From Methanobacterium sp. UBA353 (GTDB taxonomy: Archaea; Methanobacteriota; Methanobacteria; Methanobacteriales; Methanobacteriaceae): a DNA stretch of 64,000 nt. Positions 10,699-21,498 of this stretch are shown here, piece after piece. Made by a program: the position numbers and the translations under genes. The notes beneath the pieces are model-generated. The model ran no database searches. It worked only from the letters and a program-made list of their open reading frames with translations, and was not told the DNA's origin. The DNA lies in the NCBI GenBank assembly GCA_002496805.1, contig DALO01000002.1, positions 62,001 to 126,000 of the forward strand. The letters are read 5' to 3'. Each line of letters opens with the position of its first letter. Position 1 is the stretch's first letter.

Positions 10699-11157
10699 AT
10701 GAGAGAAGTAAGGAAATTCAAAGGATTAAACGGGAACTTCACGGCTTTTAAGAAAGAAGTGGAACATGCAGACAAAGTAACATTTGTAGGCATTCCTGGT
10801 GTTTGCAGCCCATTTGCAGAGCTTTTTGCCTATGTAATCAGGGACAAAGAATCAGTTTTCGTGCCAAAAACGGATGTTGGATCGGCATGTAAAATTGAAC
10901 GTACACCTCTGGGTATGCAGTTTACAGAAGAAACAGACCCCAATAGCAATGTGGTGGCATTGTTGGGCGGATTATCCATGCCACAGTACGATGTAAAACT
11001 GGAAGATGTGCAGAAAATGTTAAAGAACATCCTGAAACCTGATGGAAAAATCATAGGTTTATGTTACATGGGCATGTTTGAAACAGCAGGATGGGATGAA
11101 AAAATAGATTTTCATTGCATAATTAACGGTGCTTTAAACGGTGAAATATATAAATAG
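10699..11157 (+). CDS. DUF2124-like archaeal protein
   Basis: About 152 residues from the ATG in [12 protein letters not shown], which follows a GGTGA ribosome-binding site; the longer frame from 10588 has an AT-rich, non-conserved leader. The protein has an alpha/beta, Rossmann-like look: [39 protein letters not shown] and [16 protein letters not shown], ending near [20 protein letters not shown] match it to the methanogen-restricted family DUF2124 from memory of its pattern. Function unknown; the glycine-rich turns and conserved Cys suggest ligand binding but that is inference. Stop is TAG. Confidence 0.65.
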   Translation: MREVRKFKGLNGNFTAFKKEVEHADKVTFVGIPGVCSPFAELFAYVIRDKESVFVPKTDVGSACKIERTPLGMQFTEETDPNSNVVALLGGLSMPQYDVKLEDVQKMLKNILKPDGKIIGLCYMGMFETAGWDEKIDFHCIINGALNGEIYK

Positions 11158-11240
11158 ACTGAAAAAACTGGATTATTTTTAATATAAATTTGATTTATTT
11201 TTAAAAAAATAAAACCAACGAGAAAAAGGATTGATAAAAT

Positions 11241-11879
11241 ATGTTAAACCTTTATTCACTGGGGATGGAGAAGGGTCTCCTTTATGAAACCATACTCACC
11301 ACCATAAATTCAGATGGAACTCCTAATGCAGCACCTATTGGTGTTATCTGTAAAGATAGTAATGGGATAGTAATTTATCTCCACAAAGGATCCAAAACCT
11401 ACGATAATGTACGGCGTGAAAAAAGTTTTCATGTGAACATACTAAACGATCCAATGATTTTTGTTGAATCCACCATAGGAAACTTGGAAAATAAAGAATT
11501 CAAATCAGATGAGGGGAATGGATATTTCATTAAAACTGCAGAAGCCTTTTTCAGAGCTGAAGTAACCAGTGAAAAACTGGTTCATCGCAAAGACCACTTG
11601 GGCACTTTCACCACCTACGTGATAAGGGCTAAAGTTATGAGGATTGTTAAAACCCAGGAACACGTTCAACCATTAAATAGGGCTATTTATGGAATAATTG
11701 AGGCTTTGGTATACGTTAGCCGGATAAATATTGCATCTGAAGATGAAAAAAAGACTTACTTGAGCCAGATTAGTGAAATCTCCAGGGTAGTTAATAAGGT
11801 AGGCTCAAAACACCATAAAGGAGCTATGGAGAAAATTTGGGAATTTCTTGAACAAAAAAACATTATTATTATGGATTGA
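11241..11879 (+). CDS. DUF447 family protein, FMN-binding split-barrel fold
   Basis: 212 residues. The N-terminal half reads [21 protein letters not shown] and then [21 protein letters not shown], the pattern of flavin-reductase/pyridoxamine-oxidase-like split barrels that bind FMN, and the whole matches archaeal DUF447. The C-terminal third is helical ([20 protein letters not shown]). Family members are common in methanogens and are usually of unknown role. It follows the DUF2124-like gene by 83 bp on the same strand and converges on the UPF0282 gene. Expected cytoplasmic. Confidence 0.8.
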   Translation: MLNLYSLGMEKGLLYETILTTINSDGTPNAAPIGVICKDSNGIVIYLHKGSKTYDNVRREKSFHVNILNDPMIFVESTIGNLENKEFKSDEGNGYFIKTAEAFFRAEVTSEKLVHRKDHLGTFTTYVIRAKVMRIVKTQEHVQPLNRAIYGIIEALVYVSRINIASEDEKKTYLSQISEISRVVNKVGSKHHKGAMEKIWEFLEQKNIIIMD

Positions 11880-11927
11880 TTTTCAAAAAAAATCATTCAG
11901 ATTGGCATATTCTCTTTTTTGAATAAT

Positions 11928-12806
11928 TTAGAAATAAAATTCTTTTCGCCGAGCTTCTAGCAGATATGGTTCCGTACCCAGAAGTTCAGATGCCATCATG
12001 ATCTCACCATTTGATCTTTCTTTAATCTCTTTTATAAAATCAAAACAGCGCAGATCCCTTAAAAGATGGTGGTCAACAACAACTTTGGGAATTTTCTGGC
12101 ATATTTCCACCAAATTTTTTTTGGCTTGGCCTATATCATGTTTTCCCAGTGCAAAGCCATCTAAATAGATGGGTGGCCCACTTAAAATCAGAATATCTGG
12201 ATTTTCATTTAGAATAAAGTTTTTAGCACCTTCATAAAGTGGACCCTGGACGTCAGAGGCGTGCATGAGCTTTTCACCTTCCCATTCAATGGTGGCGGAT
12301 ATAACAAAACCCAAACGGCTGCCCTCTCCGCCATGTGGCAGGGGTTCTGAAAAATTCAGAAGGGTATCCCCCAACTGGAATGACTTCCCATCACTATAAT
12401 GAATATCATTGGCTCCTAAATCTTCCAAATTCTTCAAAAAAAGTCGGGCCCGTTTTTGTTGGTTCTTATTAATCTTTTCTGTGGGATGTTTTATAAACAG
12501 CTTCTTATACTGGTACATCTCCTCAGCGTATCGGGGTGATGAGTCCAGATACCTCTACAGACTAAACGGGGTGAAATGGTCATGATGGTAATGACTTATA
12601 GTCAGAATATCTGCTTTTTTAGCATACTTCTGCACTCTATCACGGGTTTCATGAAGCGCATCAAATTCATCTTTCCACGGTGGGAATCCAAATCTTTTAG
12701 GAGCAATGGATGTTCCTGGTTCCATCAATATTTTTTGATCAGTTTCAATGAAAGTAGCCATGGACCTGACACCCATACTTTCAAAGGCCAGTGGGATAAT
12801 TTTCAT
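11928..12806 (-). pseudogene. UPF0282 metallo-beta-lactamase-fold hydrolase interrupted by an in-frame TAG
   Basis: The two halves lie in the same reading frame and are separated only by one TAG at 12557-12555. The first 83 codons carry the family start ([26 protein letters not shown]) and the metal motif [12 protein letters not shown]; after TAG the frame runs on through [12 protein letters not shown] and [19 protein letters not shown] to [10 protein letters not shown] and the C-terminus. Together they make about 292 residues, close to the normal length. The second half has its own ATG at 12518, but lacks the metal site. Options are a nonsense mutation, a sequencing error, or TAG read-through; nearby genes use TAG as an ordinary stop. 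The family's substrate is unknown. Confidence 0.85.
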
Positions 12807-12889
12807 GCAAAATCACAGTTTATTCTTTTTTGGTTTTCAAGCACTTTTTACATTGGTAAATCTTAAAAACCACAAAAAAAAGTTAATGA

Positions 12890-14506
12890 TTATTTTATTA
12901 CATCAACGAATTGAAATCTTTCAACATCGAATAAGCCCTTATCACTCATTTTTAGTTTGGGAATTACTAGAAGTGCCATAAAGGAAAGGGTCATAAATGG
13001 TGATTCAATATTTGAACCCATTGATTTAACCACTTCATGCAACTGATTCAGTTGTGATGATACTTTTGAAGCATTCATAGTGCTCATTAGGCCTGCTATT
13101 GGTAGTTTAAGGGAATAATGTTTTTCATTAATTACTGCACCAAGTCCTCCCTTGTTATTTATGATTATATTTGCAGTATCTGCCATTTGTTGGCTATTTG
13201 TACCAACAATGATAATATTATGCGAATCATGGCAAACACTAGATGCGATAGCACCAGTATTTAATTTAAAACCCTTTACAAATCCATTAGCAACATGATT
13301 ATGCCCATATCTTTCTACAACTGCAATTTTTAGGATGTCATTTTTGATGTCAGCTTGCAAGTTACCATCAACAACTCTTAAAACTGCTTCTGCTTCTGAT
13401 GTAATTAGCTGACCTTCTATTACATCAATCACTCGCACTTTTTCTTCTTCTAGTGCTGATTTAACTTCAAAATCAGATGATTTTAATGGTTTAACATTGA
13501 AAGTACTTTCTAATGGCATTGGATCAACATTGAAAGATGGTTTTCCTCCTTCAGCTACTAATTCCCCATCAATCCAAACTTTTAAAATTTTAAAATTTTC
13601 TAAATCATTTACTAACACCATATCTGCACGATTTCCAGGTTTTAATACTCCACAATTTAAATTATAATGTTTAGAAGGGTTCACAGTTACCATTTGCAAG
13701 GCTTCCATAGGATCCATACCCATTTTGACAGCTTTTCTCAGAATTCGATCCATATGGCCTTCTAGCAAGTCTTCAGGATGTTTATCATCAGATACAAGGA
13801 ATTCTCCTCTTACAGAAATCAGATCTTCAAGATTTCGCGCTGATGAACCTTCCCTTATCATAATTTTCATCCCCAGACGTTTTTTTTCCAAAGCTTCCTT
13901 TATGCTGGTGCATTCATGATCAGTAGATATGCCTGCCGCCACATACTTGCATAGTTCAGTTCCAGATAAGAGCGGGGCGTGACCATCAACTGGTTTGTTA
14001 TGATTGTGTGCGATTTGAATCTTTTCTGTAACATTTGGGTCTTTTCCTATTACTCCTGGGAAATTCATCATCTCTCCCAAAGCCACAACCTGATCATAAC
14101 CCATTAATATGTCAATTTCATTTGGTCCTAAAATTGCTCCAGATGTTTCAAAACTAGTTGCAGGGACGCAAGAAGGAGCAGTGAAAAATACTTTAAGGGG
14201 TGTTGAGGCTGAATCTTTCATCAAATACTCAATCCCTTTAACACCCATGACATTAGCAATTTCATGGGGATCAGCAACGATTGCAGTGGTTCCGTGGGGT
14301 ACGACAGCTTCAGCAAAGCGTGAAGGGGTGAGCATGGAACTTTCAATGTGTATATGGGCGTCAATAAAACCTGGTAAAATAAATTCGGGAAATTCTCCTT
14401 TTATCTCTCTTAAACACTCTATCACGCCATTTTTTAATTTAATTTCGGCAGGATATATTTCTTCAGTTAAAACATTAACTAAATTCCCTTTAATGATGTT
14501 CATCAT
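12890..14506 (-). CDS. ade: Adenine deaminase
   Basis: 538 residues, deaminates adenine to hypoxanthine in purine salvage. It is an amidohydrolase: the metal-binding [11 protein letters not shown] is near residue 50, further ligands lie in [10 protein letters not shown] and in [13 protein letters not shown], and the [11 protein letters not shown] segment is characteristic. The C-terminal DUF-like domain of the microbial adenine deaminases (with [13 protein letters not shown] and [15 protein letters not shown]) is complete. It is preceded on the same strand by the ornithine cyclodeaminase gene and followed by UPF0282. Two alternative ATGs (MMNIIKG) are adjacent. Confidence is high because the full two-domain architecture is present. 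Confidence 0.95.
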   Translation of the reverse strand: MMNIIKGNLVNVLTEEIYPAEIKLKNGVIECLREIKGEFPEFILPGFIDAHIHIESSMLTPSRFAEAVVPHGTTAIVADPHEIANVMGVKGIEYLMKDSASTPLKVFFTAPSCVPATSFETSGAILGPNEIDILMGYDQVVALGEMMNFPGVIGKDPNVTEKIQIAHNHNKPVDGHAPLLSGTELCKYVAAGISTDHECTSIKEALEKKRLGMKIMIREGSSARNLEDLISVRGEFLVSDDKHPEDLLEGHMDRILRKAVKMGMDPMEALQMVTVNPSKHYNLNCGVLKPGNRADMVLVNDLENFKILKVWIDGELVAEGGKPSFNVDPMPLESTFNVKPLKSSDFEVKSALEEEKVRVIDVIEGQLITSEAEAVLRVVDGNLQADIKNDILKIAVVERYGHNHVANGFVKGFKLNTGAIASSVCHDSHNIIIVGTNSQQMADTANIIINNKGGLGAVINEKHYSLKLPIAGLMSTMNASKVSSQLNQLHEVVKSMGSNIESPFMTLSFMALLVIPKLKMSDKGLFDVERFQFVDVIK

Positions 14507-14614
14507 TGTCAGACATCCCTCTATTTATCCACATCCATTACCTCTTGTAATCCTAACAGATTAAATTAATAAATTTTTTAAAAAAAATTTAAATTAGTTG
14601 TTGGATTTGTTTGT

Positions 14615-15841
14615 TCATTCATTGTTACGGAGTTCATGGTGCAACATGGGCAGAAATGATCCTACGTCGGTAACAATTCCAACAACTTGAGCACTGCCAC
14701 GATCACCCAGTTTGGTAACAGTGGCTGGGTTAATATCCACACAAATACTTTTAACTTTGGATGGAAGCATGTTTCCCACTGCTATGGAATGAAGCATGGT
14801 GGCGATCATTATTACCATGTCCAAACCGGGAATATGTTTCCTCATCTCATCTTGAGCTTCGATAACATCAGTTATAACATCGGGCAGAGGACCATCGTCC
14901 CGTATAGAACCTGCCAATACGAAGGGAATGTCATTTTTCACACATTCATACATCACACCTTTTTTAAGCACTCCTTGCTTAACAGCATTCTTGATGGAGC
15001 CTGCTTGGTTGATCTGGTTGATTGCATAGATGTGATGGCGATGTCCGCGTGCCACAGCTTCACCAGTTTCTACATTCATCCCCAATGATGTTCCGTAGAG
15101 TGCACTTTCAATATCATGAGTTGCCAAGGCATTACCTGCAAAAATAACATCAATAATTCCTTTTTTAATCATCTCGGCCAACACAGGACCTGAACCAGTG
15201 TGGATTATTGCAGGCCCACCAACCACTGCAATTTGGCCACCACGCTCTTTAACTTCCTTTATCTCATCGGCTATACTTTTGATAAGAGATTTGAGTGGTT
15301 TTTCTGATGATGCATCACTTCCCATGAATTCAAAGACTCCTTTCTTACCCCTGGGTCTTTGTGGAGCCATTACTTTGATTCCTTCTCGACCAACCACCAC
15401 TAAATCGCCTTTTTTTATTTTGCCCATTGGTTTGATAGTTGATTTTCGAGTTTCAGGGTCTACCACGATCATACAATCCATTTCAATGTTTTCAACAGGC
15501 AACCATTCATCTTGGTAGCGAATGAATGTAGGATGGTTTGTTGTGGAATAAAAATCATGGGGTAATGTTTTATCCTTGCTGGCAGCCTCTAAATTTACTT
15601 CTCGGATCTCAACAACCATTGCACCAATTTCTGCCAGTTCATCTAAAATTTCTCCTAATAGTGATTCACTGTCAGCTTTAACTTGAATTCTTGCAAGGCT
15701 GGTATCTTTTTTTCGTTTACCCACATTAAACTCTAGGATCTGAAAATCTCCTCCCATATCCATGATTAGGTCCAATGCTTTAGGTAGGGTGAGGGAGTCG
15801 ATGATATGTCCAGTAAGCTTGACTTCTCTCTTGTACATCAT
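14615..15841 (-). CDS. ocd: Archaeal ornithine cyclodeaminase (TIGR00300 / LOR-SDH family)
   Basis: 408 residues. It matches the TIGR00300 family, whose Methanococcus member was shown to convert ornithine to proline with ammonia release. The N-terminal LOR-type domain includes [20 protein letters not shown] and [16 protein letters not shown]; the C-terminal Rossmann half has [33 protein letters not shown] and [19 protein letters not shown], ending in the [16 protein letters not shown] segment. It is not the bacterial mu-crystallin type. Polyamine genes starting from arginine lie just upstream, so arginine/ornithine metabolism is concentrated here. Preceded by GGAGGAATATG-like sequence at the start, a strong ribosome-binding site. 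Confidence 0.85.
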   Translation of the reverse strand: MMYKREVKLTGHIIDSLTLPKALDLIMDMGGDFQILEFNVGKRKKDTSLARIQVKADSESLLGEILDELAEIGAMVVEIREVNLEAASKDKTLPHDFYSTTNHPTFIRYQDEWLPVENIEMDCMIVVDPETRKSTIKPMGKIKKGDLVVVGREGIKVMAPQRPRGKKGVFEFMGSDASSEKPLKSLIKSIADEIKEVKERGGQIAVVGGPAIIHTGSGPVLAEMIKKGIIDVIFAGNALATHDIESALYGTSLGMNVETGEAVARGHRHHIYAINQINQAGSIKNAVKQGVLKKGVMYECVKNDIPFVLAGSIRDDGPLPDVITDVIEAQDEMRKHIPGLDMVIMIATMLHSIAVGNMLPSKVKSICVDINPATVTKLGDRGSAQVVGIVTDVGSFLPMLHHELRNNE

Positions 15842-16058
15842 ATTCCTCCTAATTCACTTAAAAGTACGAAGATTTGGTGAAAATGGCATATTAAAATGGT
15901 TTTCACTTAGAAATATCTTTTAAATCTGTTTAATCTTTGTATATTAATCATTTATTAGATTTAGGCAGCTTTTTATAAATATTTATTTGTGTAATTTATA
16001 AAAATGAGTTTTAATTGCTTGAGATATTTTTTTAGGATCATTTTTAATAATATCTTCA

Positions 16059-16928
16059 TCATTTCAAAAATAGTAAATCTAAAATTATCTTAGCCGCATT
16101 AATAGAGGTAATATCTCCTATGGAGGTTGAAGATACCTCAACTACATCAAATCCCATGATTTCTTTTCCTCCAAGACATGAAATTAGGTTTTCCAGTTCT
16201 TGTGGAGTTATTCCACATGGTGCTGGTGTAGAAACACTGGGAGCATATGCAGGGTCCAACACATCCATATCTATTGTTACGTAGATTGGGCCTGTTATTT
16301 TGCGGATGATTCTTTCCATCTTTTTCATATTGAATTTTATTTCATTTGCAGTGTAAAAATCAATATTATTGTTCCTGGCAAAATCTGCTTCATCTAGTGA
16401 AGAAGAGCGTATGCCCATTTGTATGATCTTAAAAGGATTTTTATCATGTATTCGGCGCATTACTGTGGCATGAGAATATTTTTCTCCAATATAATTATCT
16501 CTAAGATCCATATGGGCATCAAAATGAAGTATAGTAACATCTTGGATATTAAGAGCGTTAATCACACCTAAACTAATAGTATGTTCTCCACCAATAGTGA
16601 TTGGAGTTAAATCATCATCCAGTAGGGAAGAAACCACTGATTTGAGATTAGCACATGTTTTCTGAACATTTCCTGGAACAATTTCCAAATTTCCAATATC
16701 ATATACTTGAGCATGAAATCTTGTGTCAAAAAATAAATTATAGTTTTCGAAGTTGTAAGAAGCTTCCCTAACAAAAAGAGGCCCGTATCGTGATCCTGGT
16801 TGGTAGGTAGTGGTGCTATCAAAAGGAACTCCAAGAATACAAAAACCAGATTCATGAATTTGATGGGATGCATCAAAATCTGTTTCTGAAAAAGCAAATT
16901 TAAGAGGATTTTCGGTATATAGGTACAT
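16059..16928 (-). CDS. speB: Agmatinase (ureohydrolase family)
   Basis: 289 residues, hydrolyses agmatine to putrescine and urea with two manganese ions. The metal-binding motifs of ureohydrolases are all there: [19 protein letters not shown], and [20 protein letters not shown]. It lies 45 bp downstream of aIF5A on the same strand, and the arginine decarboxylase gene that makes agmatine starts divergently 0.65 kb away, so the neighbourhood encodes arginine to agmatine to putrescine beside the polyamine-dependent (hypusinated) factor aIF5A. An AGAGAGATG sequence at the start gives a weak ribosome-binding site. Confidence 0.93.
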   Translation of the reverse strand: MYLYTENPLKFAFSETDFDASHQIHESGFCILGVPFDSTTTYQPGSRYGPLFVREASYNFENYNLFFDTRFHAQVYDIGNLEIVPGNVQKTCANLKSVVSSLLDDDLTPITIGGEHTISLGVINALNIQDVTILHFDAHMDLRDNYIGEKYSHATVMRRIHDKNPFKIIQMGIRSSSLDEADFARNNNIDFYTANEIKFNMKKMERIIRKITGPIYVTIDMDVLDPAYAPSVSTPAPCGITPQELENLISCLGGKEIMGFDVVEVSSTSIGDITSINAAKIILDLLFLK

Positions 16929-16973
16929 CTCTCTAAATCCTCATTTTTATCCCAAATTATATTTACAGATAGT

Positions 16974-17363
16974 TTATTTAATTCTCATGAGCTTTTTATT
17001 ACTCATTGCCACAATATAACCTACTTCTGCTCCTTCAATAAGGCCATCACGCAAATCATCGGGTATAGGTACTTCAAAGGTCTCATAAGTTTCTAAATCC
17101 ATAAGTTGAACATCACTGCCCATTAAAGCCAGTACTTGAGCAGTTCTTTTGTCAATTATGGGTACTTCTATTTTGGCATCCACTGGTTTTACTAAGTTTC
17201 TTTTCTGATTATCAAAAATTCCTATGGCATCTAATCGGGCCTTGGCTGCCCCATGCTTTCCAGGGGATGAAGTTTGTATATTAACTATTTTAGATGCTTC
17301 ACCATCTAATACCACGTATTTGCCTACTTTTAGCGTTTTAACTTCTACTACTTTAGTTGACAT
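16974..17363 (-). CDS. eif5A: Translation initiation factor aIF5A
   Basis: 129 residues from the ATG that follows a GGAGGTAAAGAGC ribosome-binding region; the in-frame extension upstream to 17411 is not conserved. The two-domain factor (SH3-like barrel then OB fold) promotes peptide bond formation at difficult sequences. The hypusination loop [13 protein letters not shown] places the modified lysine at about residue 36. The gene is co-oriented with agmatinase, which makes the putrescine that leads to the spermidine or related donor needed for deoxyhypusine synthesis. That functional link is inference from context plus known biochemistry. No deoxyhypusine synthase is in this window. Confidence 0.95.
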   Translation of the reverse strand: MSTKVVEVKTLKVGKYVVLDGEASKIVNIQTSSPGKHGAAKARLDAIGIFDNQKRNLVKPVDAKIEVPIIDKRTAQVLALMGSDVQLMDLETYETFEVPIPDDLRDGLIEGAEVGYIVAMSNKKLMRIK

Positions 17364-17515
17364 GCTCTTTACCTCCGTATCATGCGAATAAATCCAGACG
17401 GCTTGGATCAAAATTTTTAGAACCTAGAATTAGAATCTATAATATTTATAATTAGTTACAATCTGTTTTAAATAAATCTCCTTTGAATAGTATAAATATT
17501 TATAGATACCTCTCT

Positions 17516-17560
<45 letters not shown>

Positions 17561-17572
17561 TTGAAATTGTAA

Positions 17573-18025
17573 GTGATTATTATGAAGGTGTCAATTACAT
17601 CCGGAAAATCAGAAGGACCTACCAAGTTGAACGCTTTTGATAATGCCCTCCTTGATGCGGGAATTGGAAATGTGAATATTATACCTGTTTCCAGCATTCT
17701 TCCAGCAAGTGCGGAGATAGTAGAACTACCTCATATTAAAGAGGGGAAAATGGTAAATTGTGTTTTAGCTTGCGAACATTCGGACCAAAAAAATGATTTA
17801 ATAAGTGCTGCAATTGCAGTTGCCCTTTCCGATGATTTTGGCTGTGTAGTGGAACATTCTGGATTGAATAAGGATCCTGAAAAGATTAAAAAGGAAGCAG
17901 AATCTATGGTTCGGTATATGATGCGAGTGAGAGGTTTGGACATCAGGGAAATCATCATAGTCCATGAAAGTCATAAAGTAAAGAAAGAAGCAGTTGTTGT
18001 TGCTGCTGTTGTCTATCTTGGATGA
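17573..18025 (+). CDS. pdaD: Pyruvoyl-dependent arginine decarboxylase
   Basis: 150 residues from GTG or 147 from the ATG nine bases later. It decarboxylates arginine to agmatine. The proenzyme cleaves itself at the Ser-Ser bond in [12 protein letters not shown] (Ser40/Ser41 of the longer form), making the pyruvoyl cofactor from the second serine. Other family segments are [20 protein letters not shown] and the C-terminal [18 protein letters not shown]. It is divergent from aIF5A-agmatinase across about 210 bp that must contain both promoters; a TATA-like tract lies near 17545-17560. Length and motifs are normal. Confidence 0.95.
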   Translation: MIIMKVSITSGKSEGPTKLNAFDNALLDAGIGNVNIIPVSSILPASAEIVELPHIKEGKMVNCVLACEHSDQKNDLISAAIAVALSDDFGCVVEHSGLNKDPEKIKKEAESMVRYMMRVRGLDIREIIIVHESHKVKKEAVVVAAVVYLG

Positions 18026-18114
18026 AATTGAAAAAAATCATATTTTGTTTGTTATGATTTGTTGAAGGAATAATTTGGGTTATTATTTATTAACATGGCA
18101 TAGGAGGAGGGTAA

Positions 18115-18951
18115 ATGAATGAAGAGGACCAAAAATTTTGGGGTGAAGTATGTCAGGAGGTAATAACTGAATCCCAAAAGGCAATATCTCCATTAATTGG
18201 TTTAGAAGATGGTGGTCAAATCGTTAAAATAGGTGCTGATGGCACTCCCACTACTTTAATTGATAATAAAGCTGAAAAAAGAGTTATAGATGTGCTTGAA
18301 CGTGTTGATAGGCCTTTAATTCTTATAAGTGAGGAAATTGGTCAGGTTGTGGTTGGTAATGGTCAACCAGAGGTTATAATGGTGGTTGATCCTTTAGATG
18401 GTACTAGTAATGCTGTAAAAAATATACCTGCCTATGGAATATCAGTTGCAGTAGCGCCTATTCTTAATCAGAATGTAACTGTAACTGTTCAAGATATCCA
18501 GATGGGTATGGTGAAAAATTATGCTACAGAAGAGATTTACAGTGCAATAAAGGGAAAAGGCGCTTTCATTAATGGAAAAGATCTTAAACCATCTTCGAAA
18601 AATGATTTATCACAAATCTCATTAGGAGCTTATGTTTACAGAATGGATATGGGAAAAATTGAAGTTCTATGTAAAAGTGTTAGACGAATGCGAATACTAG
18701 GAGCAGTGGCATTAGAACTAGCTTACGTTGCAGATGGGACTTATGATGCATTTGTTGATGTAAGGAACAATCTTCGGATCGTGGATATTGCTGCTGCCAA
18801 GCTGATCCTAGAGGAGTGTGGATGTATAGTAACGGATCGTTATGGAAAAGATCTCAATGGTAAGTTGAATGTTTTGGAAAAAACATCGTTAATTGCCACA
18901 TGTAATTCTACCATTCATGGGGAAATTATGGGCATATTGGAGGGGATGTAA
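18115..18951 (+). CDS. suhB: Fructose-1,6-bisphosphatase / inositol-1-monophosphatase
   Basis: 278 residues of the archaeal dual-function phosphatase family, which serves gluconeogenesis and inositol-lipid synthesis. Metal motifs: ISEEIGQ (Glu), [16 protein letters not shown] near residue 88, and [15 protein letters not shown] for the third metal Asp. A strong AGGAGGAGGG ribosome-binding site precedes the ATG. Its TAA overlaps the NAD kinase ATG as TAATG. In Methanocaldococcus a homologous phosphatase is fused to NAD kinase and acts as an NADP phosphatase, so NADP(H) turnover is a third possible role. This overlap looks like the unfused counterpart of that arrangement. Confidence 0.92.
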   Translation: MNEEDQKFWGEVCQEVITESQKAISPLIGLEDGGQIVKIGADGTPTTLIDNKAEKRVIDVLERVDRPLILISEEIGQVVVGNGQPEVIMVVDPLDGTSNAVKNIPAYGISVAVAPILNQNVTVTVQDIQMGMVKNYATEEIYSAIKGKGAFINGKDLKPSSKNDLSQISLGAYVYRMDMGKIEVLCKSVRRMRILGAVALELAYVADGTYDAFVDVRNNLRIVDIAAAKLILEECGCIVTDRYGKDLNGKLNVLEKTSLIATCNSTIHGEIMGILEGM

Positions 18952-19787
18952 TGATTATGGGATTGGTCGCACGCTGTGATGTAAAAGAGGCTGTTGAACT
19001 TGCCGGAGAACTGGCTGATTTTTTACTTGGAAAAAAAGTTGAAATTGTTCTTGATCTCCCATTAGCCAAGGAACTGGGTAGATTTAAGGATAGGACATGT
19101 AAACTGGAAGACATGGATGTGGATATGGTGGTTGCAATTGGAGGAGATGGTACCTTACTCCGCACACAGAGTTTCATTGATCACAAAAAAATTCCACTAA
19201 TAGGAATTAACATGGGAACTGTGGGATTCTTAACAGAAATTGACCCTGAAAATGCTTTCAGCGCAATAGAAGAGATCCTTGCAGGGAATTACTTTGTGGA
19301 AAGGCGAAATCAGCTTTTAGTATGGCATGACAAAGATTTACCTCCAGCCCTCAATGAAGTCGTCTTGATGACTCGCAAACCCGCAAAGATGCTTCACATC
19401 CAGATCAGTGTTGACGATGAGATAATGGAGGAATTACGTGCTGATGGACTTATTATTGCCACTCCTAGTGGTTCTACAGCATATTCCATGTCGGCAGGTG
19501 GCCCAATTATAGATCCAAGGGTGAAAGCTTTTATAATTGTCCCCATATGTCCATTTAAACTTGGAGCTAGGCCTACAGTTGTATCAGATGAAAGTGTTAT
19601 TAAAGTTAAACTTTTAAGGGAGGGGAAGAAGGCTATAGCAGTAATTGACGGCCAGTTTGAAGAAGAAATTAATTATATGGATGAAATAATTTTCCGTAAA
19701 TCCGAAAACTGTGCCTATTTTGTCCGTTTAACTAAAGATTTCTACCGTAAAGTAAGAGAAAAGCTAACAAAAGGTGGAATAAATTAA
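18951..19787 (+). CDS. nadK: NAD kinase
   Basis: 278 residues, phosphorylates NAD to NADP. The family signatures are the VVAIGGDGTLLRTQ loop near residue 65, GINMGTVGFLTE, and TPSGSTAYSMSAGGPI for nucleotide binding. The start overlaps the upstream stop by one base and the stop overlaps the next start in the same way (TAATG at both ends), so the three genes suhB, nadK and cfbE are translationally coupled. An alternative ATG two codons in (MGLVARCDV) is possible. The predicted protein is cytoplasmic and of ordinary length. Confidence 0.95.
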   Translation: MIMGLVARCDVKEAVELAGELADFLLGKKVEIVLDLPLAKELGRFKDRTCKLEDMDVDMVVAIGGDGTLLRTQSFIDHKKIPLIGINMGTVGFLTEIDPENAFSAIEEILAGNYFVERRNQLLVWHDKDLPPALNEVVLMTRKPAKMLHIQISVDDEIMEELRADGLIIATPSGSTAYSMSAGGPIIDPRVKAFIIVPICPFKLGARPTVVSDESVIKVKLLREGKKAIAVIDGQFEEEINYMDEIIFRKSENCAYFVRLTKDFYRKVREKLTKGGIN

Positions 19788-21289
19788 TGAAAGTTCTTGT
19801 TGTGGATATGACTCATGGGGGCTTCGTACTCGCATCTGAATTTTCCAAAAGAAATGATTGTGATGTTTTTGCATGGGATATTTATCACACCCTAAATCAT
19901 GAACAGATTAAGACACTGAAATTCATGGGAATAAAACTTGTTGAAGGTTCATTTTATGAAAAGTATTATCAGGAGACCTACACAACAGAGGAAAACGAAA
20001 AGATCAATGTGGTGGCTCCTGTACACTGTAATCTCCCTTATCCAGCGGACATGACACATCATGAAGCTGTGGGGTTTCTCTTAAAGGATCGGATAAATGT
20101 TCCTATAATTGAAATAACTGGTGTGAAAGGAAAAACCAGTACGTTAGCCATGTTAAAAGAAATATACCGTGATCAAAATCTGTTGATTCTAAGTAGTCTT
20201 GGAGTTGAGATTGTAGATAATGGCCAAGATACAATTCTCCAAAAAGACATAAGTATCACTCCTGCAAGTATTATAACAGCATGGGACCTTGCTGAAGATT
20301 TTTACAAAGCAAAAAAACCTTCTAAACCTGATGTAAACACAAATATAGATATTTGTTTATTTGAAAGTTCGCTGGGTGGAACAGGACTGGCTGATGTGGG
20401 AGTAATCACTAATATTGCTGAGGATTACCCTATTTCTCAAGGAAGTAGCAGTGCCAGTAAAGCTAAATCCCAAATGTTTAGAAGTAAAATAATTGTATGT
20501 GATCATGAGTCTTATCATGGGATTTATTCTGAAAATAATAATTATTATCAATTTTTAACTGATAAGAAAATAAATACATACTCTGTTGATGGGAAATCAA
20601 ATGTTCAAGCATTCGATATTGATTATGGGTTGTATGAAACCACTTTCCAAGTAAAAGTCACTGGGTTGCAAACAGTTGAAAATAAATATGTAAATAATTT
20701 TTTTCAAGTTAAAACATTTGCCCCAGCCCAGCATCATTTAGAAAATACTTTATCTGCCATTACAGCATCTTTATCATTAGGAACTATCCCTAATTCGATA
20801 ATTAAAGGTGTAAAAAATTTCAGAGGTTTGCCCGGTAGAACATCTTTTCGCAATATTTCATCAGTGGAAACCTCTCTCAACCCTAGTATGCAGAACAAAT
20901 CGTCTTTTGTTAAAAAAAATTACCAAACAAATCATCAAATCATCAACCTAATTGAGGAAATTAATCCCGGTATAAATGTTACTGCTATAAAGAAGTCCGT
21001 AGCAATGATTAAAGATTATGAAAATCCTGCCCTAGTTTTAGGGGGAAATTATGGCGTAACCTGTGAAGAAATTGATGAAGAAAGTCTTTTAGAGTATTTA
21101 AGTCAAATCGGTAATGATCTCTATATTATATTAACTGGAGAGTTGGGTAAAAGTCTGTGGGATAAAACGAGTGAAAAATCAATATATCGCAGTCAAATAG
21201 ATCAAGCAATTAATCAAGCAATTAATGAAGGATTTAATAATATATTAATTGTTTATCGTTCTAATTTTTCAGATTTAAGTAAAAGATAG
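19787..21289 (+). CDS. cfbE: Coenzyme F430 synthetase (Mur-ligase family)
   Basis: 500 residues. CfbE closes the carbocyclic ring of seco-F430 in an ATP-dependent step to give coenzyme F430, the nickel tetrapyrrole of methyl-coenzyme M reductase. The MurC/MurD-type ATP loop is ITGVKGKTSTLAML near residue 115; family segments FESSLGGTGLADVGVITNI and TFAPAQHHLENTLSAI follow. Its first residues MKVLVVDMTHGG are typical of the methanogen enzyme. It is coupled to NAD kinase by TAATG and lies 210 bp ahead of hemC, which makes the shared tetrapyrrole precursor, so the locus links cofactor synthesis steps. Presence of this gene marks the host as a methanogen or methane oxidiser. Confidence 0.9.
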   Translation: MKVLVVDMTHGGFVLASEFSKRNDCDVFAWDIYHTLNHEQIKTLKFMGIKLVEGSFYEKYYQETYTTEENEKINVVAPVHCNLPYPADMTHHEAVGFLLKDRINVPIIEITGVKGKTSTLAMLKEIYRDQNLLILSSLGVEIVDNGQDTILQKDISITPASIITAWDLAEDFYKAKKPSKPDVNTNIDICLFESSLGGTGLADVGVITNIAEDYPISQGSSSASKAKSQMFRSKIIVCDHESYHGIYSENNNYYQFLTDKKINTYSVDGKSNVQAFDIDYGLYETTFQVKVTGLQTVENKYVNNFFQVKTFAPAQHHLENTLSAITASLSLGTIPNSIIKGVKNFRGLPGRTSFRNISSVETSLNPSMQNKSSFVKKNYQTNHQIINLIEEINPGINVTAIKKSVAMIKDYENPALVLGGNYGVTCEEIDEESLLEYLSQIGNDLYIILTGELGKSLWDKTSEKSIYRSQIDQAINQAINEGFNNILIVYRSNFSDLSKR

Positions 21290-21498
21290 TCTCATTATTG
21301 GCTTATTTAAAATTTTTGCAATGATAAACAGGATATGTGGTTTATTTCTTCCATGACAACATTTATTAAAGATCATACAAAATCAATCAACTAAAGATTC
21401 TTATACAAATTATAAGTATAATCAATAATGCTAATTATTCAAAAATTAACAATTATAACCCAAATTCAGTAATTCGCCTCACATTCGGAGATGATGTA

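Noticed and set aside
12555..12557. Evidence for genome-wide pyrrolysine coding at TAG
   Set aside because: Several normal genes here end in TAG with no conserved extension beyond it, and no pyl gene is in the window; only the local event is reported.
14109..14564. Long + strand open frame opposite adenine deaminase
   Set aside because: It is antisense to a clearly conserved gene, has no recognisable family pattern and no ribosome-binding site; the same applies to the frame at 15198-15518 opposite ornithine cyclodeaminase and to 57358-57810 opposite glmM.
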